NCBI RefSeq assembly: GCF_007665395.1 | Contig: NZ_VDND01000004.1 | Span: 297,847 to 361,846, forward strand | DNA: 64,000 bases | Origin: Pseudomonas oryzihabitans | Lineage (GTDB): Bacteria > Pseudomonadota > Gammaproteobacteria > Pseudomonadales > Pseudomonadaceae | Direction: 5' to 3' | Part shown: positions 8,176-17,847 of the stretch, in pieces | Position numbering within the stretch: position 1 is the stretch's first letter | How the letters are laid out: each line of letters starts with the position of its first letter | The notes under the pieces: generated by a model | The model's database searches: none | What the model saw: the letters and a program-made list of their open reading frames with translations, nothing else | What the model was told of the DNA's origin: nothing | Program-made: the position numbers and the translations under genes

Positions 8176-9636
8176 TTAGCGGGTGGGCGCCTTGCCGGCC
8201 TTGGCGACTTCCAGGGCCTGGGTGTCGACGCGGCCGTAGATGTCCTCGAAGCGGACGATGTCGTCCTCGCCCAGGTAACCACCGGACTGCACCTCGATCA
8301 GCTCCAGCGGTACCTTGCCGGGGTTGGCCAGGCGGTGCACGGAGGTCATCGGCAGGTAGGTGGACTGGTTCTCGGTCAGCAGGAAGACCTTGTCGTCACA
8401 GGTGACCTCGGCGGTACCGGAGACCACGATCCAGTGCTCGGCACGGTGGTGGTGCATCTGCAGCGACAGCTGGGCGCCCGGCTTGACGGTGATGCGCTTG
8501 ACCTGGAAGCGCTGGCCCATGTCGATGGAGTCGTAGGAACCCCAGGGACGGAAGACTTCCTGGTGCGCCTTGACCTCGTTGCGGTTCTGCTTCTCGAGGG
8601 CATTGACCAGCTTCTTGACGTCCTGGACCTTGTCCTTGTGGGCGATCATGACGGCGTCCTTGGTTTCCACCACGACGACGTCATCCAGGCCGACCAGGGT
8701 CACCAGCTTGCCATTGCCATGCACCAGGCAGTTGCGGCTGTCATGCAGGACAACATCGCCCTTGAGCACGTTGCCGTTGCTGTCCTTGGCATGGACGTCC
8801 CACAGGGCGGACCAGGAACCGACATCGTTCCAGCCGGCGCTCATGGGCACCACACAGGCGCGGGTGGTCTTTTCCATGACCGCGTAGTCGATGGAGTTGT
8901 CCGGGCAGACGGCGAAGGTGGCGGCATCGATGCTGATGTTGATGCCGTCGATGCTGCTGCGCTCCAGGGCCAGCAGGCAGGTGTCGTAGATGTCGGTGTC
9001 GTGCTTCTTCAGCTCTTCCAGGAAACGGCTGGCGCGGAACAGGAAGATGCCGCTGTTCCAGCAGTAGTCGCCGGAGGCCACGTATTCGGTGGCGGTGACG
9101 GCATCGGGCTTCTCGACGAAGCGCTCGACGCGGGCCACGCCTTCGGGCAGACCGTCGGTGGAGCCGGTCTTGATGTAGCCGTAACCGGTCTCGGGCGCGG
9201 TGGCCGGGATGCCGAACAGCACCATCTCGCCCCGCTCGGCGGCGGCGGCAGCCTGTTGCAGGGCGGCCTTGAACTGGGCCTCGTCCTCGATCACGTGATC
9301 GGCGGGCAGCACCAGCATCAGGTCATCCTTGCCGTCGGCGACCAGTTGCATGGCGGCGATGGCCACGGCCGGCGCGGTGTTGCGGCCGAAAGGCTCCATG
9401 ATCAGTGCCTGGGGCTTGCACTCGACGGCCTTCAGCTGCTCTTCCACCAGGTAACGGTGCTCGGCGTTGCAGACGATGATGGGGCAATCGATGCTGCCCT
9501 CGCAGCCCAGGCGATTGATGGTCTCCTGGAACATGGTCTGTTCGCTGGTCAGCGCCAGGAACTGCTTGGGATAGAGCTTGCGCGAGAGGGGCCAGAGTCG
9601 CGAGCCGCTACCACCGGACAGGATGACGGGAATCAT
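8176..9636 (-). CDS. Mannose-1-phosphate guanylyltransferase / mannose-6-phosphate isomerase (type II PMI)
   Basis: A 486-residue bifunctional enzyme making GDP-mannose. The N-terminal nucleotidyltransferase shows G-G-S-G-S-R-L-W-P (residues 8-16) and F-V-E-K-P; the C-terminal cupin with Q-M-H-H-H-R-A-E-H-W carries the isomerase site. GDP-mannose feeds alginate, Psl-type polysaccharide, A-band LPS or GDP-rhamnose synthesis. The protein is close in length and N-terminal sequence to AlgA, PslB and WbpW, and I cannot tell which it represents because no polysaccharide genes adjoin it. AAGGAG sits eight bases before the ATG. It appears to be a single-gene unit with a terminator behind it. Confidence 0.92.
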   Translation of the reverse strand: MIPVILSGGSGSRLWPLSRKLYPKQFLALTSEQTMFQETINRLGCEGSIDCPIIVCNAEHRYLVEEQLKAVECKPQALIMEPFGRNTAPAVAIAAMQLVADGKDDLMLVLPADHVIEDEAQFKAALQQAAAAAERGEMVLFGIPATAPETGYGYIKTGSTDGLPEGVARVERFVEKPDAVTATEYVASGDYCWNSGIFLFRASRFLEELKKHDTDIYDTCLLALERSSIDGINISIDAATFAVCPDNSIDYAVMEKTTRACVVPMSAGWNDVGSWSALWDVHAKDSNGNVLKGDVVLHDSRNCLVHGNGKLVTLVGLDDVVVVETKDAVMIAHKDKVQDVKKLVNALEKQNRNEVKAHQEVFRPWGSYDSIDMGQRFQVKRITVKPGAQLSLQMHHHRAEHWIVVSGTAEVTCDDKVFLLTENQSTYLPMTSVHRLANPGKVPLELIEVQSGGYLGEDDIVRFEDIYGRVDTQALEVAKAGKAPTR

Positions 9637-10032
9637 GGGCGTTACTCCTTCAGCGTCTGCTGATTTATGGCCGCTGTCCCTAGGGTCGGGACGAAGCGTC
9701 CGTGCTTCGAAAGATCAACCGGCCGATGACTCGACCGGTACTAATTGAACGATGCGACTGATCGCCATTGGCCATCATGGCCATGGGTAAGGACCAGACA
9801 AAGACAGAATCAAACGAAAGTGGTTCTCAGCGAAGTTTCCTTTTTCCGGAAATACGGCGGTTTTGAGATGTCCGGCAAGTTTTCTCGCCTGGAAGGCCAC
9901 CACCGCGCCGCTGAAACCTTTTTATTGGAGGGAGATGACAGTCTTTCATGGACGGGGGGCAGCGAATGTGACCCCTTAGCCAGTTCGACGGGCCTTGGGA
10001 CCCCAATGGCTGCCATCCGTCGAATTGAGTGA
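9637..10032. other. Gene-free interval upstream of the mannose-phosphate gene
   Basis: About 400 bases between the end of yaaA and the start of the GDP-mannose gene, visibly less GC-rich than its surroundings, as expected for a regulatory leader of the minus-strand gene. An inverted repeat TTCGACGG/CCGTCGAA (9984-9991 and 10017-10024) may be a weak terminator for yaaA. A 12-base match to the 3' end of 23S rRNA lies at 9734-9745. An open frame of 95 codons at 9745-10032 has no ribosome-binding site and no recognisable features. I see no clear AlgU or sigma-54 promoter. Confidence 0.4.
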
Positions 10033-10812
10033 CTAGTCAGCGGGATGAGCCCGCAGAAACACCAGCTTGTCAGCGGTTGATCGCTCTGCCACGTAGCGAT
10101 ATCCCTGGTCGGCGAACGCGCGCAGGTCATCCACCGCGGTGAGGCGCTGCTTGATCACGTGGCGTGCCATCAGGCCGCGGGCCTTCTTGGCGTAGAAGCT
10201 GATGATCTTGTACTCGCCATTCTTCAGGTCGCGGAATTCCACGTCGACGATCCGCGCCTGCAGGCGCTTGCGCTGCACGGCACTGAAGTACTCGTTGGAG
10301 GCCAGGTTGAGCAGGACGTCGTCGCCCTGGGCTGCCAGGTCGGCCTTGAGCCAGTCGCTGATGCGCTCGCCCCAGAAGGCGTAGAGGTCCTTGCCCCGTG
10401 CAGTGGCGAACTTGGTCCCCATTTCCAGGCGATAGGGCTGCATCAGGTCCAAGGGCCGCAGCAGGCCGTAGAGGCCGGACAGCATGCGCAGGTGGCGTTG
10501 GGCGAAGTCGAAGTCTTGCTCCCGGAAGTCCTCGGCGGCGAGACCGGTGTAGACATCGCCCTTGAAGGCCAGCAGTGCCTGCTTGGCGTTCTCCGGCGTG
10601 AAATCCAGCGTCCAGCTGCCGAAGCGGGCGACGTTGAGGGTGGCGATCTTGTCCGACACCCCCATCAGTTGGGCAACCTGCGCCGGCGCGAGCGTCCTGA
10701 GCCCGTCGATCAACTCACGGGAGTGCTCCAGGTACTGCGGCAGGGTATGGCGCGGCGTCGTGGGGGGCGTGTCGTAATCCAGCGTCTTGGCCGGCGAAAT
10801 GACCATCAGCAT
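10033..10812 (-). CDS. yaaA: Peroxide stress protein YaaA
   Basis: A 259-residue UPF0246/YaaA protein. The family signature is clear: M-V-I-S-P-A-K-T-L at the start, [12 protein letters not shown] about the middle, and N-L-A-S-N-E-Y-F later. In Escherichia coli YaaA limits free iron and so reduces Fenton damage during hydrogen peroxide stress, and it acts in the cytoplasm. Length is normal. AGAGGAG precedes the ATG. It is transcribed away from phoH, with a 353-base divergent control region between them. Confidence 0.93.
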   Translation of the reverse strand: MLMVISPAKTLDYDTPPTTPRHTLPQYLEHSRELIDGLRTLAPAQVAQLMGVSDKIATLNVARFGSWTLDFTPENAKQALLAFKGDVYTGLAAEDFREQDFDFAQRHLRMLSGLYGLLRPLDLMQPYRLEMGTKFATARGKDLYAFWGERISDWLKADLAAQGDDVLLNLASNEYFSAVQRKRLQARIVDVEFRDLKNGEYKIISFYAKKARGLMARHVIKQRLTAVDDLRAFADQGYRYVAERSTADKLVFLRAHPAD

Positions 10813-11165
10813 CGGCAGGGCTCCTCTTGGCGAGGCGCCATTCTAGAAGCGTCCGCCGCTCGGCTCCAGTGGGCCTTGCCGATGGGATCGATAGGTATTG
10901 ACCACGTCCTCGCGGCGGCGTTGCCCGCCGGGCCGAGGAAAACGGCGGCTCGGCGAAAAAACCCGGCGCGGCCAAAAAAAGCTTTTGTGCCCAAGGCCTT
11001 TTGCGTTATTACCGAAGTGTCCGTCGCATCTCTCGGGTCCCGTGCCCTCATGTAGGCCGGTCCGTGAACCCGTTGCTGGAGCGACGGCACCTTTCGCTGC
11101 GGAGCGCCGCCTGGCGCTCCGTCGACAGGCCTACGAGTCAAGCGTTTCTGACGAGGTGACCGAGT
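10813..11165. other. Divergent control region between yaaA and phoH
   Basis: The interval holds the promoters of both neighbours. An A-rich stretch (A-runs at 10955-10960 and 10974-10980) lies in its middle. Near phoH a perfect 9-bp hairpin CGGAGCGCC/GGCGCTCCG (11100-11121) with a GCCT loop sits 44 bases before the start codon, within the likely leader, and could be a transcript-stabilising or attenuating structure. I see no gene here. Confidence 0.4.
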
Positions 11166-12557
11166 ATGGATGATCACGGACGTTCCCGCCCCACCCAGCC
11201 CACCCTCTATGTGCTCGACACCAACGTACTGATCCACGACCCCAACGCGCTGCTCAATTTCGAGGAGCATCACGTCGCCATTCCCATGACGGTCCTAGAG
11301 GAACTCGACAAGCTCAAGACCGGCAAGCACAACGTCGCCGCCGAGTGCCGGCAGGCGATCCGCCTGATCGACAACGTGCTGGCCGAATCCTCGCCGGAGG
11401 ACGTCGAGCGCGGGGTGCCCATTCCCCGTGGCAAGGGTGAAGCCAAGGGGCGGCTGTCGATCCTCATGGGACGCCGGGCCGGGCCCATGGCCTGCCTGCC
11501 CGACGACATCAACGACAACCGCATCATCAACCAGCTCGTCGAATTGCGTACCCAGCATCCGCAGGAGCGGGTGGTGCTGGTCACCAAGGACATCAACATG
11601 CGCCTCAAGGCGCGTGGCTGCGGCATCGCCGCGGAGGACTACCAGACCGACCAGTTGCTCGACGACGTCTCCCTGCTGTCCCAGGGTTATCACAACCTGC
11701 CAGGCTCCTTCTGGGACAACGTCAGTAAGGTGGAAAGCCGGCAGGAGCTGGGCCGGGTCTGGCACCGGGTGCAGCTGTCGGCCGAGTTGCCACCCTTCAA
11801 CGTCAATGACTTCGTGCTCGACGAGCAGGGCTTCGTCGGCTGGGTCAAGGCGGTGCGCGATGGCGAGGTGATCCTGCTCGACATGCACCAGGAACCCCTG
11901 ATGCATCAGGAAGCCTGGGGTCTCAAGCCGCGCGACATCTACCAGGCGCTGGCGCTGTTCGCCCTGCTGGAGCCGGATATCCACCTGGTCAACCTGACTG
12001 GCGCCGCTGGCTCGGGCAAGACCATCCTGGCGCTGGCCGCGGCCATCGAGCAGACCATGGTCACCAAGAGATACCGGCGGATCATCGCCACCCGCAGTGT
12101 CCAGGGGCTCGACGAGGACATCGGCTTCCTGCCCGGCACCGAGGCCGAGAAGATGGAGCCCTGGCTGGGCGCCATCACCGACAACCTCGAAGCCCTGCAC
12201 ATGGATGACCACAACCCCCACGGCAGCGTGGACTACATCCTCAGCAAGGTGCCGCTGCAGTTCAAATCCCTCAACTACATCCGCGGTCGCAGCTTCCAGC
12301 AGAGTCTGATCCTCATCGACGAATGCCAGAACCTCACCCCGCACCAGATGAAGACCATCATCACCCGGGCCGGCAGCGGCTCCAAGGTGATCTGCCTGGG
12401 CAACCTGGCGCAGATCGACACCCCCTACCTCTCGGCCACCAGCTCGGGCCTTACCTACCTCTCCGAGCGCTTCAAGGGTTTCAACCACGGCGTGCACATC
12501 ACCCTGCAGGGCGTGCCGCGTTCCGTCCTTGCCGAATACGCCGAGGCTCACCTGTAA
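11166..12557 (+). CDS. PIN domain / PhoH family ATPase (PhoH2 type)
   Basis: A 463-residue fusion of an N-terminal PIN nuclease domain ([11 protein letters not shown], about residues 14-150) and a C-terminal PhoH ATPase. Walker A is G-A-A-G-S-G-K-T (279-286); Walker B is L-I-L-I-D-E (about 380-386), with the G-N-L-A-Q-I-D-T-P sensor stretch after it. PhoH2 proteins are ATP-driven RNA helicases with sequence-specific RNase activity. GAGGTG seven bases before the ATG serves as ribosome-binding site. Length and domain order are standard for Pseudomonas, where the gene commonly lies just before moaC as here. Confidence 0.92.
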   Translation: MDDHGRSRPTQPTLYVLDTNVLIHDPNALLNFEEHHVAIPMTVLEELDKLKTGKHNVAAECRQAIRLIDNVLAESSPEDVERGVPIPRGKGEAKGRLSILMGRRAGPMACLPDDINDNRIINQLVELRTQHPQERVVLVTKDINMRLKARGCGIAAEDYQTDQLLDDVSLLSQGYHNLPGSFWDNVSKVESRQELGRVWHRVQLSAELPPFNVNDFVLDEQGFVGWVKAVRDGEVILLDMHQEPLMHQEAWGLKPRDIYQALALFALLEPDIHLVNLTGAAGSGKTILALAAAIEQTMVTKRYRRIIATRSVQGLDEDIGFLPGTEAEKMEPWLGAITDNLEALHMDDHNPHGSVDYILSKVPLQFKSLNYIRGRSFQQSLILIDECQNLTPHQMKTIITRAGSGSKVICLGNLAQIDTPYLSATSSGLTYLSERFKGFNHGVHITLQGVPRSVLAEYAEAHL

Positions 12558-12567
12558 CACCCATCCT

Positions 12568-12589
12568 CCCCGCCCGACCTCGGGCGGGG
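12568..12589 (+). terminator. Hairpin after phoH
   Basis: A perfect 10-bp GC stem (CCCCGCCCGA/TCGGGCGGGG) with a CC loop begins 11 bases after the phoH stop. There is no T-run, so termination may be partial. TACAAT at 12612-12617 is a plausible -10 for moaC. Confidence 0.55.
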
Positions 12590-12643
12590 ATCAAATCCCC
12601 GGCGGCGGGTCTACAATGGCAGGTCTTTTCCAGGAGTCATGCC

Positions 12644-13123
12644 GTGCTGACCCATCTCGATTCCCAAGGCCGTGCCAACATGGTCGACGTCACCGACAAG
12701 CAGGTGACCTTCCGCGAAGCCACGGCCGAAGCCCGGATGCGCCTGCGTCCGGAAACCCTCGACCTCATCCAGAGCGGCGGCCATCCCAAGGGCGATGTCT
12801 TCGCCGTGGCGCGCATCGCCGGCATCCAGGCGGCCAAGAAGACCGCTGACCTCATCCCGCTCTGTCATCCGCTGATGCTGACCGGCGTCAAGGTCAACCT
12901 GGTGGCCGAGGCTCCCGATGCGGTGCGGATCACCGCCACCTGCAAGCTGTCCGGCCAGACCGGCGTGGAGATGGAGGCCCTGACCGCGGCCAGCGTCGCG
13001 GCCCTGACCCTCTATGACATGTGCAAGGCGGTCGATCGCGGCATGACCATCGAAACGGTGCGTCTGCTGGAAAAGAGCGGCGGCAAGAGCGGTCACTTCC
13101 GCGCCGAGGAGCAGCCGGCATGA
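12644..13123 (+). CDS. moaC: Cyclic pyranopterin monophosphate synthase MoaC
   Basis: A 159-residue MoaC protein, which works with MoaA to convert GTP into cyclic pyranopterin monophosphate, the first step of molybdenum cofactor synthesis. Signature segments are M-V-D-V-T-D-K (14-20), L-C-H-P-L (active-site region) and G-V-E-M-E-A-L-T-A. The start is GTG 12644 with AGGAG seven bases upstream. Its stop overlaps the moaD start (ATGA), so moaC, moaD and moaE form one coupled operon. No moaA is in the window. Confidence 0.95.
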   Translation: MLTHLDSQGRANMVDVTDKQVTFREATAEARMRLRPETLDLIQSGGHPKGDVFAVARIAGIQAAKKTADLIPLCHPLMLTGVKVNLVAEAPDAVRITATCKLSGQTGVEMEALTAASVAALTLYDMCKAVDRGMTIETVRLLEKSGGKSGHFRAEEQPA

Positions 13124-13371
13124 TCCGCGTGCAGTTCTTCGCCCGTTATCGCGAGGTGCTCGGCCTGGCCGAAGAGGAGCTGGCCTGGGAGCCGGACCTG
13201 GCTACCGTCGGCGACTTGCGCGAGCACCTGGTGCAGCGCGGTGGCCAGTGGGCCGAGACGCTGGGCGAGCGCGGCCTGATGTGTGCCCGTAACGAAGAGC
13301 TCTGCGGCCTCGCCGAGCCCTTGCGCGACGGCGACGAGGTCGCCTTCTTCCCCACCGTGACCGGAGGTTGA
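13120..13371 (+). CDS. moaD: Molybdopterin synthase sulfur carrier subunit MoaD
   Basis: An 83-residue ubiquitin-fold protein ending in Gly-Gly (V-T-G-G), the C-terminus that is adenylated by MoeB and carries the thiocarboxylate used by molybdopterin synthase. The ATG overlaps the moaC stop, with AGGAG inside the moaC 3' end. The following moaE starts two bases after the stop, giving the usual pairing of small and large synthase subunits. Confidence 0.95.
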   Translation: MIRVQFFARYREVLGLAEEELAWEPDLATVGDLREHLVQRGGQWAETLGERGLMCARNEELCGLAEPLRDGDEVAFFPTVTGG

Positions 13372-13373
13372 GC

Positions 13374-13829
13374 ATGGCCATCCGTGTCCAGGCAAGCGCC
13401 TTCGATCCCGGCCAGGAACTCAATGCCCTGCAGGCCGCCAACACCGGCGTGGGCGCCGTGGTGTGCTTCGTGGGCTACGTACGGGATTTCAACGATGGGC
13501 GCGAGGTCGGTGGCCTGTTCCTCGAGCACTTCCCCGGCATGACCGAAAAGGCCCTGGCGCGCATCGCCGAGGAAGCCGGCCAGCGCTGGCCGTTGCTCAA
13601 TATCGACATCCTGCATCGCATCGGCCGCCTGGAGCCGGGCGAGCCCATCGTCTTCGTCGGCACCGCCAGCGCCCATCGCCAGGCCGCCTTCGACGCCTGC
13701 AACTTCGTGATGGACTACCTCAAGACCCGCGCGCCCTTCTGGAAGAAGGAAGATACGGCCGAAGGCCCGCGCTGGGTGGAGGGGCGTGCCAGCGACCAGG
13801 ATGCTGCGGGGCGGTGGACGAAGGAGTGA
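13374..13829 (+). CDS. moaE: Molybdopterin synthase catalytic subunit MoaE
   Basis: A 151-residue MoaE, the large subunit of molybdopterin synthase; it inserts two sulphurs from MoaD thiocarboxylate into cyclic pyranopterin monophosphate. Conserved features are F-V-G-Y-V-R-D (about 31-37), the H-R-I-G-R-L-E-P-G-E segment, and M-D-Y-L-K-T-R-A-P-F-W-K-K-E with the catalytic lysines. ATG 13374 is preceded by GGAGG six bases upstream. It is the last gene of the moaCDE operon and is followed by a repeat cluster instead of a typical terminator. Confidence 0.95.
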   Translation: MAIRVQASAFDPGQELNALQAANTGVGAVVCFVGYVRDFNDGREVGGLFLEHFPGMTEKALARIAEEAGQRWPLLNIDILHRIGRLEPGEPIVFVGTASAHRQAAFDACNFVMDYLKTRAPFWKKEDTAEGPRWVEGRASDQDAAGRWTKE

Positions 13830-13837
13830 TAGGGTAG

Positions 13838-13912
13838 GGTGGAAAACCGCGTTAGCGTTTTCCACCTGCTGCCTAAAGGCTGGCGGTGGATGAGGCTACG
13901 CCGTCATCCACC
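13838..13912. repeat. Paired palindromic intergenic repeat behind moaE
   Basis: Two palindromes lie side by side: GGTGGAAAAC/GTTTTCCACC (13838-13866) and GGTGGATGA/TCATCCACC (13885-13912). The outer flanks are themselves inverted (TAGGGTGG at 13835-13842 and CCACCCTA at 13909-13916), so the whole stretch can fold as one structure. This is the arrangement of short interspersed palindromic repeats common between genes in pseudomonads. Confidence 0.75.
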
Positions 13913-13972
13913 CTACGGCTGGTCAGTTCCAGCGGCTGGCGATCACCGCGCGTGCGCCGTGCGAAGGCTTGT

Positions 13973-14033
13973 CGCGGCCATGGGCCGCTCCTACAGGGGC
14001 GCGGTGCTTGTGTAGGAGCGGCCCATGGCCGCG
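13973..14033. repeat. REP-like inverted repeat with perfect 23-bp arms
   Basis: Arms at 13973-13995 and 14011-14033 are exact reverse complements over 23 bases (starting CGCGGCCATGG, ending TCCTACA), with a 15-base spacer. The sequence resembles REP/REPIN elements frequent in Pseudomonas intergenic DNA. Lying between the convergent moaE and rhlB genes, it may also work as a bidirectional terminator. Confidence 0.8.
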
Positions 14034-14098
14034 AAAGGTTCAGCCGACGGAGTAGTAGCTTCGATAGACCTCCAGGGTAGAGGCCGAGCGAATCTGCC

Positions 14099-15577
14099 TT
14101 AGCGCTGCCGCGGTACCGGCTTGAGCAGCTCGGCCGGGGGCATCTCGCAGGAGATCTTGCGGCCCAGCAGGGTCTCGATGGGTGGCAGGGCGAAGGCGTC
14201 GTCCTCGCCGGCGAAGCTGATGGAGGTGCCGCTGGCGCCCGCGCGGCCGGTACGGCCAATGCGGTGCACGTAGTCGTCCGGGTCTTCCGGCAGGGTGAAG
14301 TTGATCACGTGGCTGATGCCGTCGACGTGGATGCCGCGACCGGCCACGTCGGTGGCCACCAGCACACGGATCTTGCCAGCGCGGAAGCCTTCCAGGGTCT
14401 TGATACGCTTGTGCTGGGGCACGTCGCCGGACATCTGGGCGGCGCTGATGCCGTCCTTGGTCAGGCGTTCCTCGATGCGGCGCACCTCGTCGCGACGGTT
14501 GGCGAACACCATCACCCGCTCCCAGTTGTTCTGGGCGACCAGGTTGTAGAGCAGCCGATACTTGTCGCTGGAGGACACGGCATAGACGTGCTGCTCGACG
14601 GTATCGCTGGCGACGTTCTCCGGCTCGATCTCGACGATGGCCGGATCGGTGGTCCACTGCCGCGCCAGGTTCATCACGTCCTCGGTGAAGGTGGCGGAGA
14701 ACAGCAAGGTCTGGCGTTCGCTCTTGGGCGGGGTCTGGCGAATGATCTGGCGGACCTGGGGGATGAAGCCCATGTCCAGCATGCGGTCGGCCTCGTCCAG
14801 CACCATGACCTCGACCATGTCCAGGTGCACCTCGCCGCGCTGGTTGAAGTCCAGCAGACGGCCAGGGGTGGCGACCAGGATGTCGCAGTAGCGGGCTTCC
14901 AGCTGCTTGAGCTGCTTGTCGAAGTCCATGCCGCCGACGAAGCTCATGACGTTCAGCCCGGTGTACTTGGCCAGGTCCAGGGCATCGTTGGCGATCTGCA
15001 CCACCAGTTCGCGGGTCGGCGCGATGATCAGCGCCCGCGGCTCGCCCATGTACCTTTCCTTGGGCGGCGGCGTGGTGAGCAGCTGGGTGATGGTGGAGAT
15101 CAGGAAGGCCGCGGTCTTGCCGGTGCCGGTCTGGGCGCGACCGATGGCGTCCTTGCCCTTGAGGGTGAAGCCCAGCACCTGCGCCTGGATCGGCGTGCAG
15201 TAGGGGAAGCCGAGGTCATGGATGCCGTGCATCAGGCGCGGATCCAGCTTGAAATCGTGGAAGCGCGTCTTGCCTTCCTGGGGTTCGACCGCGAAGTCTT
15301 CCAGTTTCCAGGTATCGACCGGCTTGGGCTTGCGCGGGCTGCGCTCGCGGCGCGGCTTGGCTGGCTTCTCGGCGGCGGCGCGGCTGTCCTGGGCGCGGGG
15401 TTCGCTGGGATTCCGCGGCTTGCGGGGTACCCGCTCGGCCTGAGGCTCGGCGGCGACCGGGGTGGGGGAGGAGGGGACTTCAGGTGCGACGCTGGGGGTC
15501 GCTTGGGGCGCAGGGGAGGGAGTCGGCTGCGCGACCTCCTGGTCCTTGCCCAGAAATTTTTTGAGTGCCTTGAGCAC
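14099..15577 (-). CDS. rhlB: DEAD-box ATP-dependent RNA helicase RhlB
   Basis: A 492-residue DEAD-box helicase. After a basic, Pro/Ala-rich N-terminal extension (about 1-105), the Q motif (F-H-D-F, then T-P-I-Q), motif [16 protein letters not shown] and H-R-I-G-R-T-G-R are all present. The layout matches Pseudomonas RhlB, which has a longer N-terminus than the E. coli protein and unwinds RNA with RNase E in the degradosome. The GTG start (15577) begins M-L-K-A-L-K-K-F. Downstream lies the 23-bp REP-like palindrome. The neighbouring carboxylesterase, amino acid transporter and pcs genes match my memory of Pseudomonas synteny. Confidence 0.9.
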   Translation of the reverse strand: MLKALKKFLGKDQEVAQPTPSPAPQATPSVAPEVPSSPTPVAAEPQAERVPRKPRNPSEPRAQDSRAAAEKPAKPRRERSPRKPKPVDTWKLEDFAVEPQEGKTRFHDFKLDPRLMHGIHDLGFPYCTPIQAQVLGFTLKGKDAIGRAQTGTGKTAAFLISTITQLLTTPPPKERYMGEPRALIIAPTRELVVQIANDALDLAKYTGLNVMSFVGGMDFDKQLKQLEARYCDILVATPGRLLDFNQRGEVHLDMVEVMVLDEADRMLDMGFIPQVRQIIRQTPPKSERQTLLFSATFTEDVMNLARQWTTDPAIVEIEPENVASDTVEQHVYAVSSSDKYRLLYNLVAQNNWERVMVFANRRDEVRRIEERLTKDGISAAQMSGDVPQHKRIKTLEGFRAGKIRVLVATDVAGRGIHVDGISHVINFTLPEDPDDYVHRIGRTGRAGASGTSISFAGEDDAFALPPIETLLGRKISCEMPPAELLKPVPRQR

Positions 15578-15672
15578 GGAGGGTCTCGATCATCGAACGC
15601 GGAATGAGACCGCAGTGTAAAGCAACCTACGTGCCCGGCAACAACTACCTGCCGAACGCAGATGACATCGGA

Positions 15673-16623
15673 TCAGCCGCTGATCCGATTTCGTCCGGCA
15701 TCCTTGGCCTGGTAGAGCGACTTGTCGGCACGCCCCACGAGTTCATCCAGGGAGTCGGCCTTGCGCATCTGCGCCAGGCCGATGGACACGGTCACGCCCG
15801 GCAGCTTGCCGCAGGGGGAATAGAAGTCCTTGACGTCCGCCAGGCTCTGCCGCAGGCGCTCGGCGATGGAAATCGCCTCGTCGCGGTCGATTTCCGGCAG
15901 CAGGATGACGAATTCCTCGCCCCCGTAGCGGGCCATGCTGTCCTTGGGGCGCAGTTGATCCCTCAGGGTGTTGGCCACCAGGCACAGGGCGTAGTCGCCG
16001 GCCAGGTGGCCATGGGTGTCGTTGTAGCGCTTGAAGTGATCGACATCGAGCATCAGCAGGCTCAGCGGCTGCCGATTGAAGGCGCAGCGGGTGCTCTCGC
16101 GCTCGAACAGCTGCTCGAGCCGGCGGCGGTTGAACAGGCCGGTCAGGGTATCGACGTTGGCGTTGCGTTCGGTATCGACGATCAGTTGATTGCCGCGGCG
16201 CATACGTTCGCAGAGGATGCCGAGCAGGTTGTGCATGGCCTTGGCGGAGCGCTCGATGAGTTCGAGTACCAGCTCGCGATGCAGGCAGAGCACCTGGGTG
16301 TCGGCCTCGGCGATGACGTGGGCGCTGGGTCTTTCGCTGTCCAGGAAGCTGATCTCGCCGGAGCATTCGCCCGGACCCAGCAGGTAGATGGGCGGGTTGT
16401 CCGGAGAGGCCAGGTGGACCCGCAGCCGGCCCTCCAGGATCAGGTACATGTAGTGGTTGGGCTGTGCGGGCGAGAGCAGGCTTTCCCCCGCGACCAGGCT
16501 ACGAGTGGCCGAGCGGGCGATCAGGGCCTCCAGCAGATAGGACTCCACACCCTTGAACAGGCGCAGGTCCTTCAGGGAAGCGGCCGGCACTTCGGCCAGC
16601 CATACCGACAAGGGGGCAGCCAT
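15673..16623 (-). CDS. Diguanylate cyclase with N-terminal cyclic-nucleotide-binding domain
   Basis: A 316-residue protein: an N-terminal CRP-like cNMP-binding fold (about 20-130, with G-P-G-E-C-S-G-E-I-S-F-L) and a C-terminal GGDEF domain (about 155-315). The active-site motif is intact as G-G-E-E-F (234-238) and the inhibitory I-site R-P-K-D lies exactly five residues upstream (225-228), so it should make c-di-GMP and be product-inhibited. There is no membrane segment. ATG 16623 is chosen over TTG one codon earlier. It is transcribed alone towards rhlB. The N-terminal domain suggests that binding of a cyclic nucleotide controls c-di-GMP output. Confidence 0.9.
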   Translation of the reverse strand: MAAPLSVWLAEVPAASLKDLRLFKGVESYLLEALIARSATRSLVAGESLLSPAQPNHYMYLILEGRLRVHLASPDNPPIYLLGPGECSGEISFLDSERPSAHVIAEADTQVLCLHRELVLELIERSAKAMHNLLGILCERMRRGNQLIVDTERNANVDTLTGLFNRRRLEQLFERESTRCAFNRQPLSLLMLDVDHFKRYNDTHGHLAGDYALCLVANTLRDQLRPKDSMARYGGEEFVILLPEIDRDEAISIAERLRQSLADVKDFYSPCGKLPGVTVSIGLAQMRKADSLDELVGRADKSLYQAKDAGRNRISG

Positions 16624-16821
16624 CAACGCATCACCCCAGGGGCTGAAAGGAAAACTCGGGCCATAGCTGCTCCATGCACATCACGACCTTCAGGCTTCCT
16701 AACGGACCGGTCGGCCGGAGCAAAGTTCGTTGGTTTCCCCTCGCTTCGGCTTCCTTTCGCCCCCGGATGACGGGAAGTGTCGACCGGTTTCCAAAAAATG
16801 CCCGGTGGCGGATGGCGCCCG

Positions 16822-17847
<1,026 letters not shown>

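Noticed and set aside
9745..10032. A 95-codon open frame in the gap before the mannose-phosphate gene
   Set aside because: No ribosome-binding site and a composition unlike the neighbouring genes; it contains an inverted repeat typical of non-coding DNA.
12590..12643. A molybdenum-cofactor riboswitch before moaC
   Set aside because: Only about 54 bases separate the phoH hairpin from moaC, too short for that riboswitch class, and no matching helices were seen.
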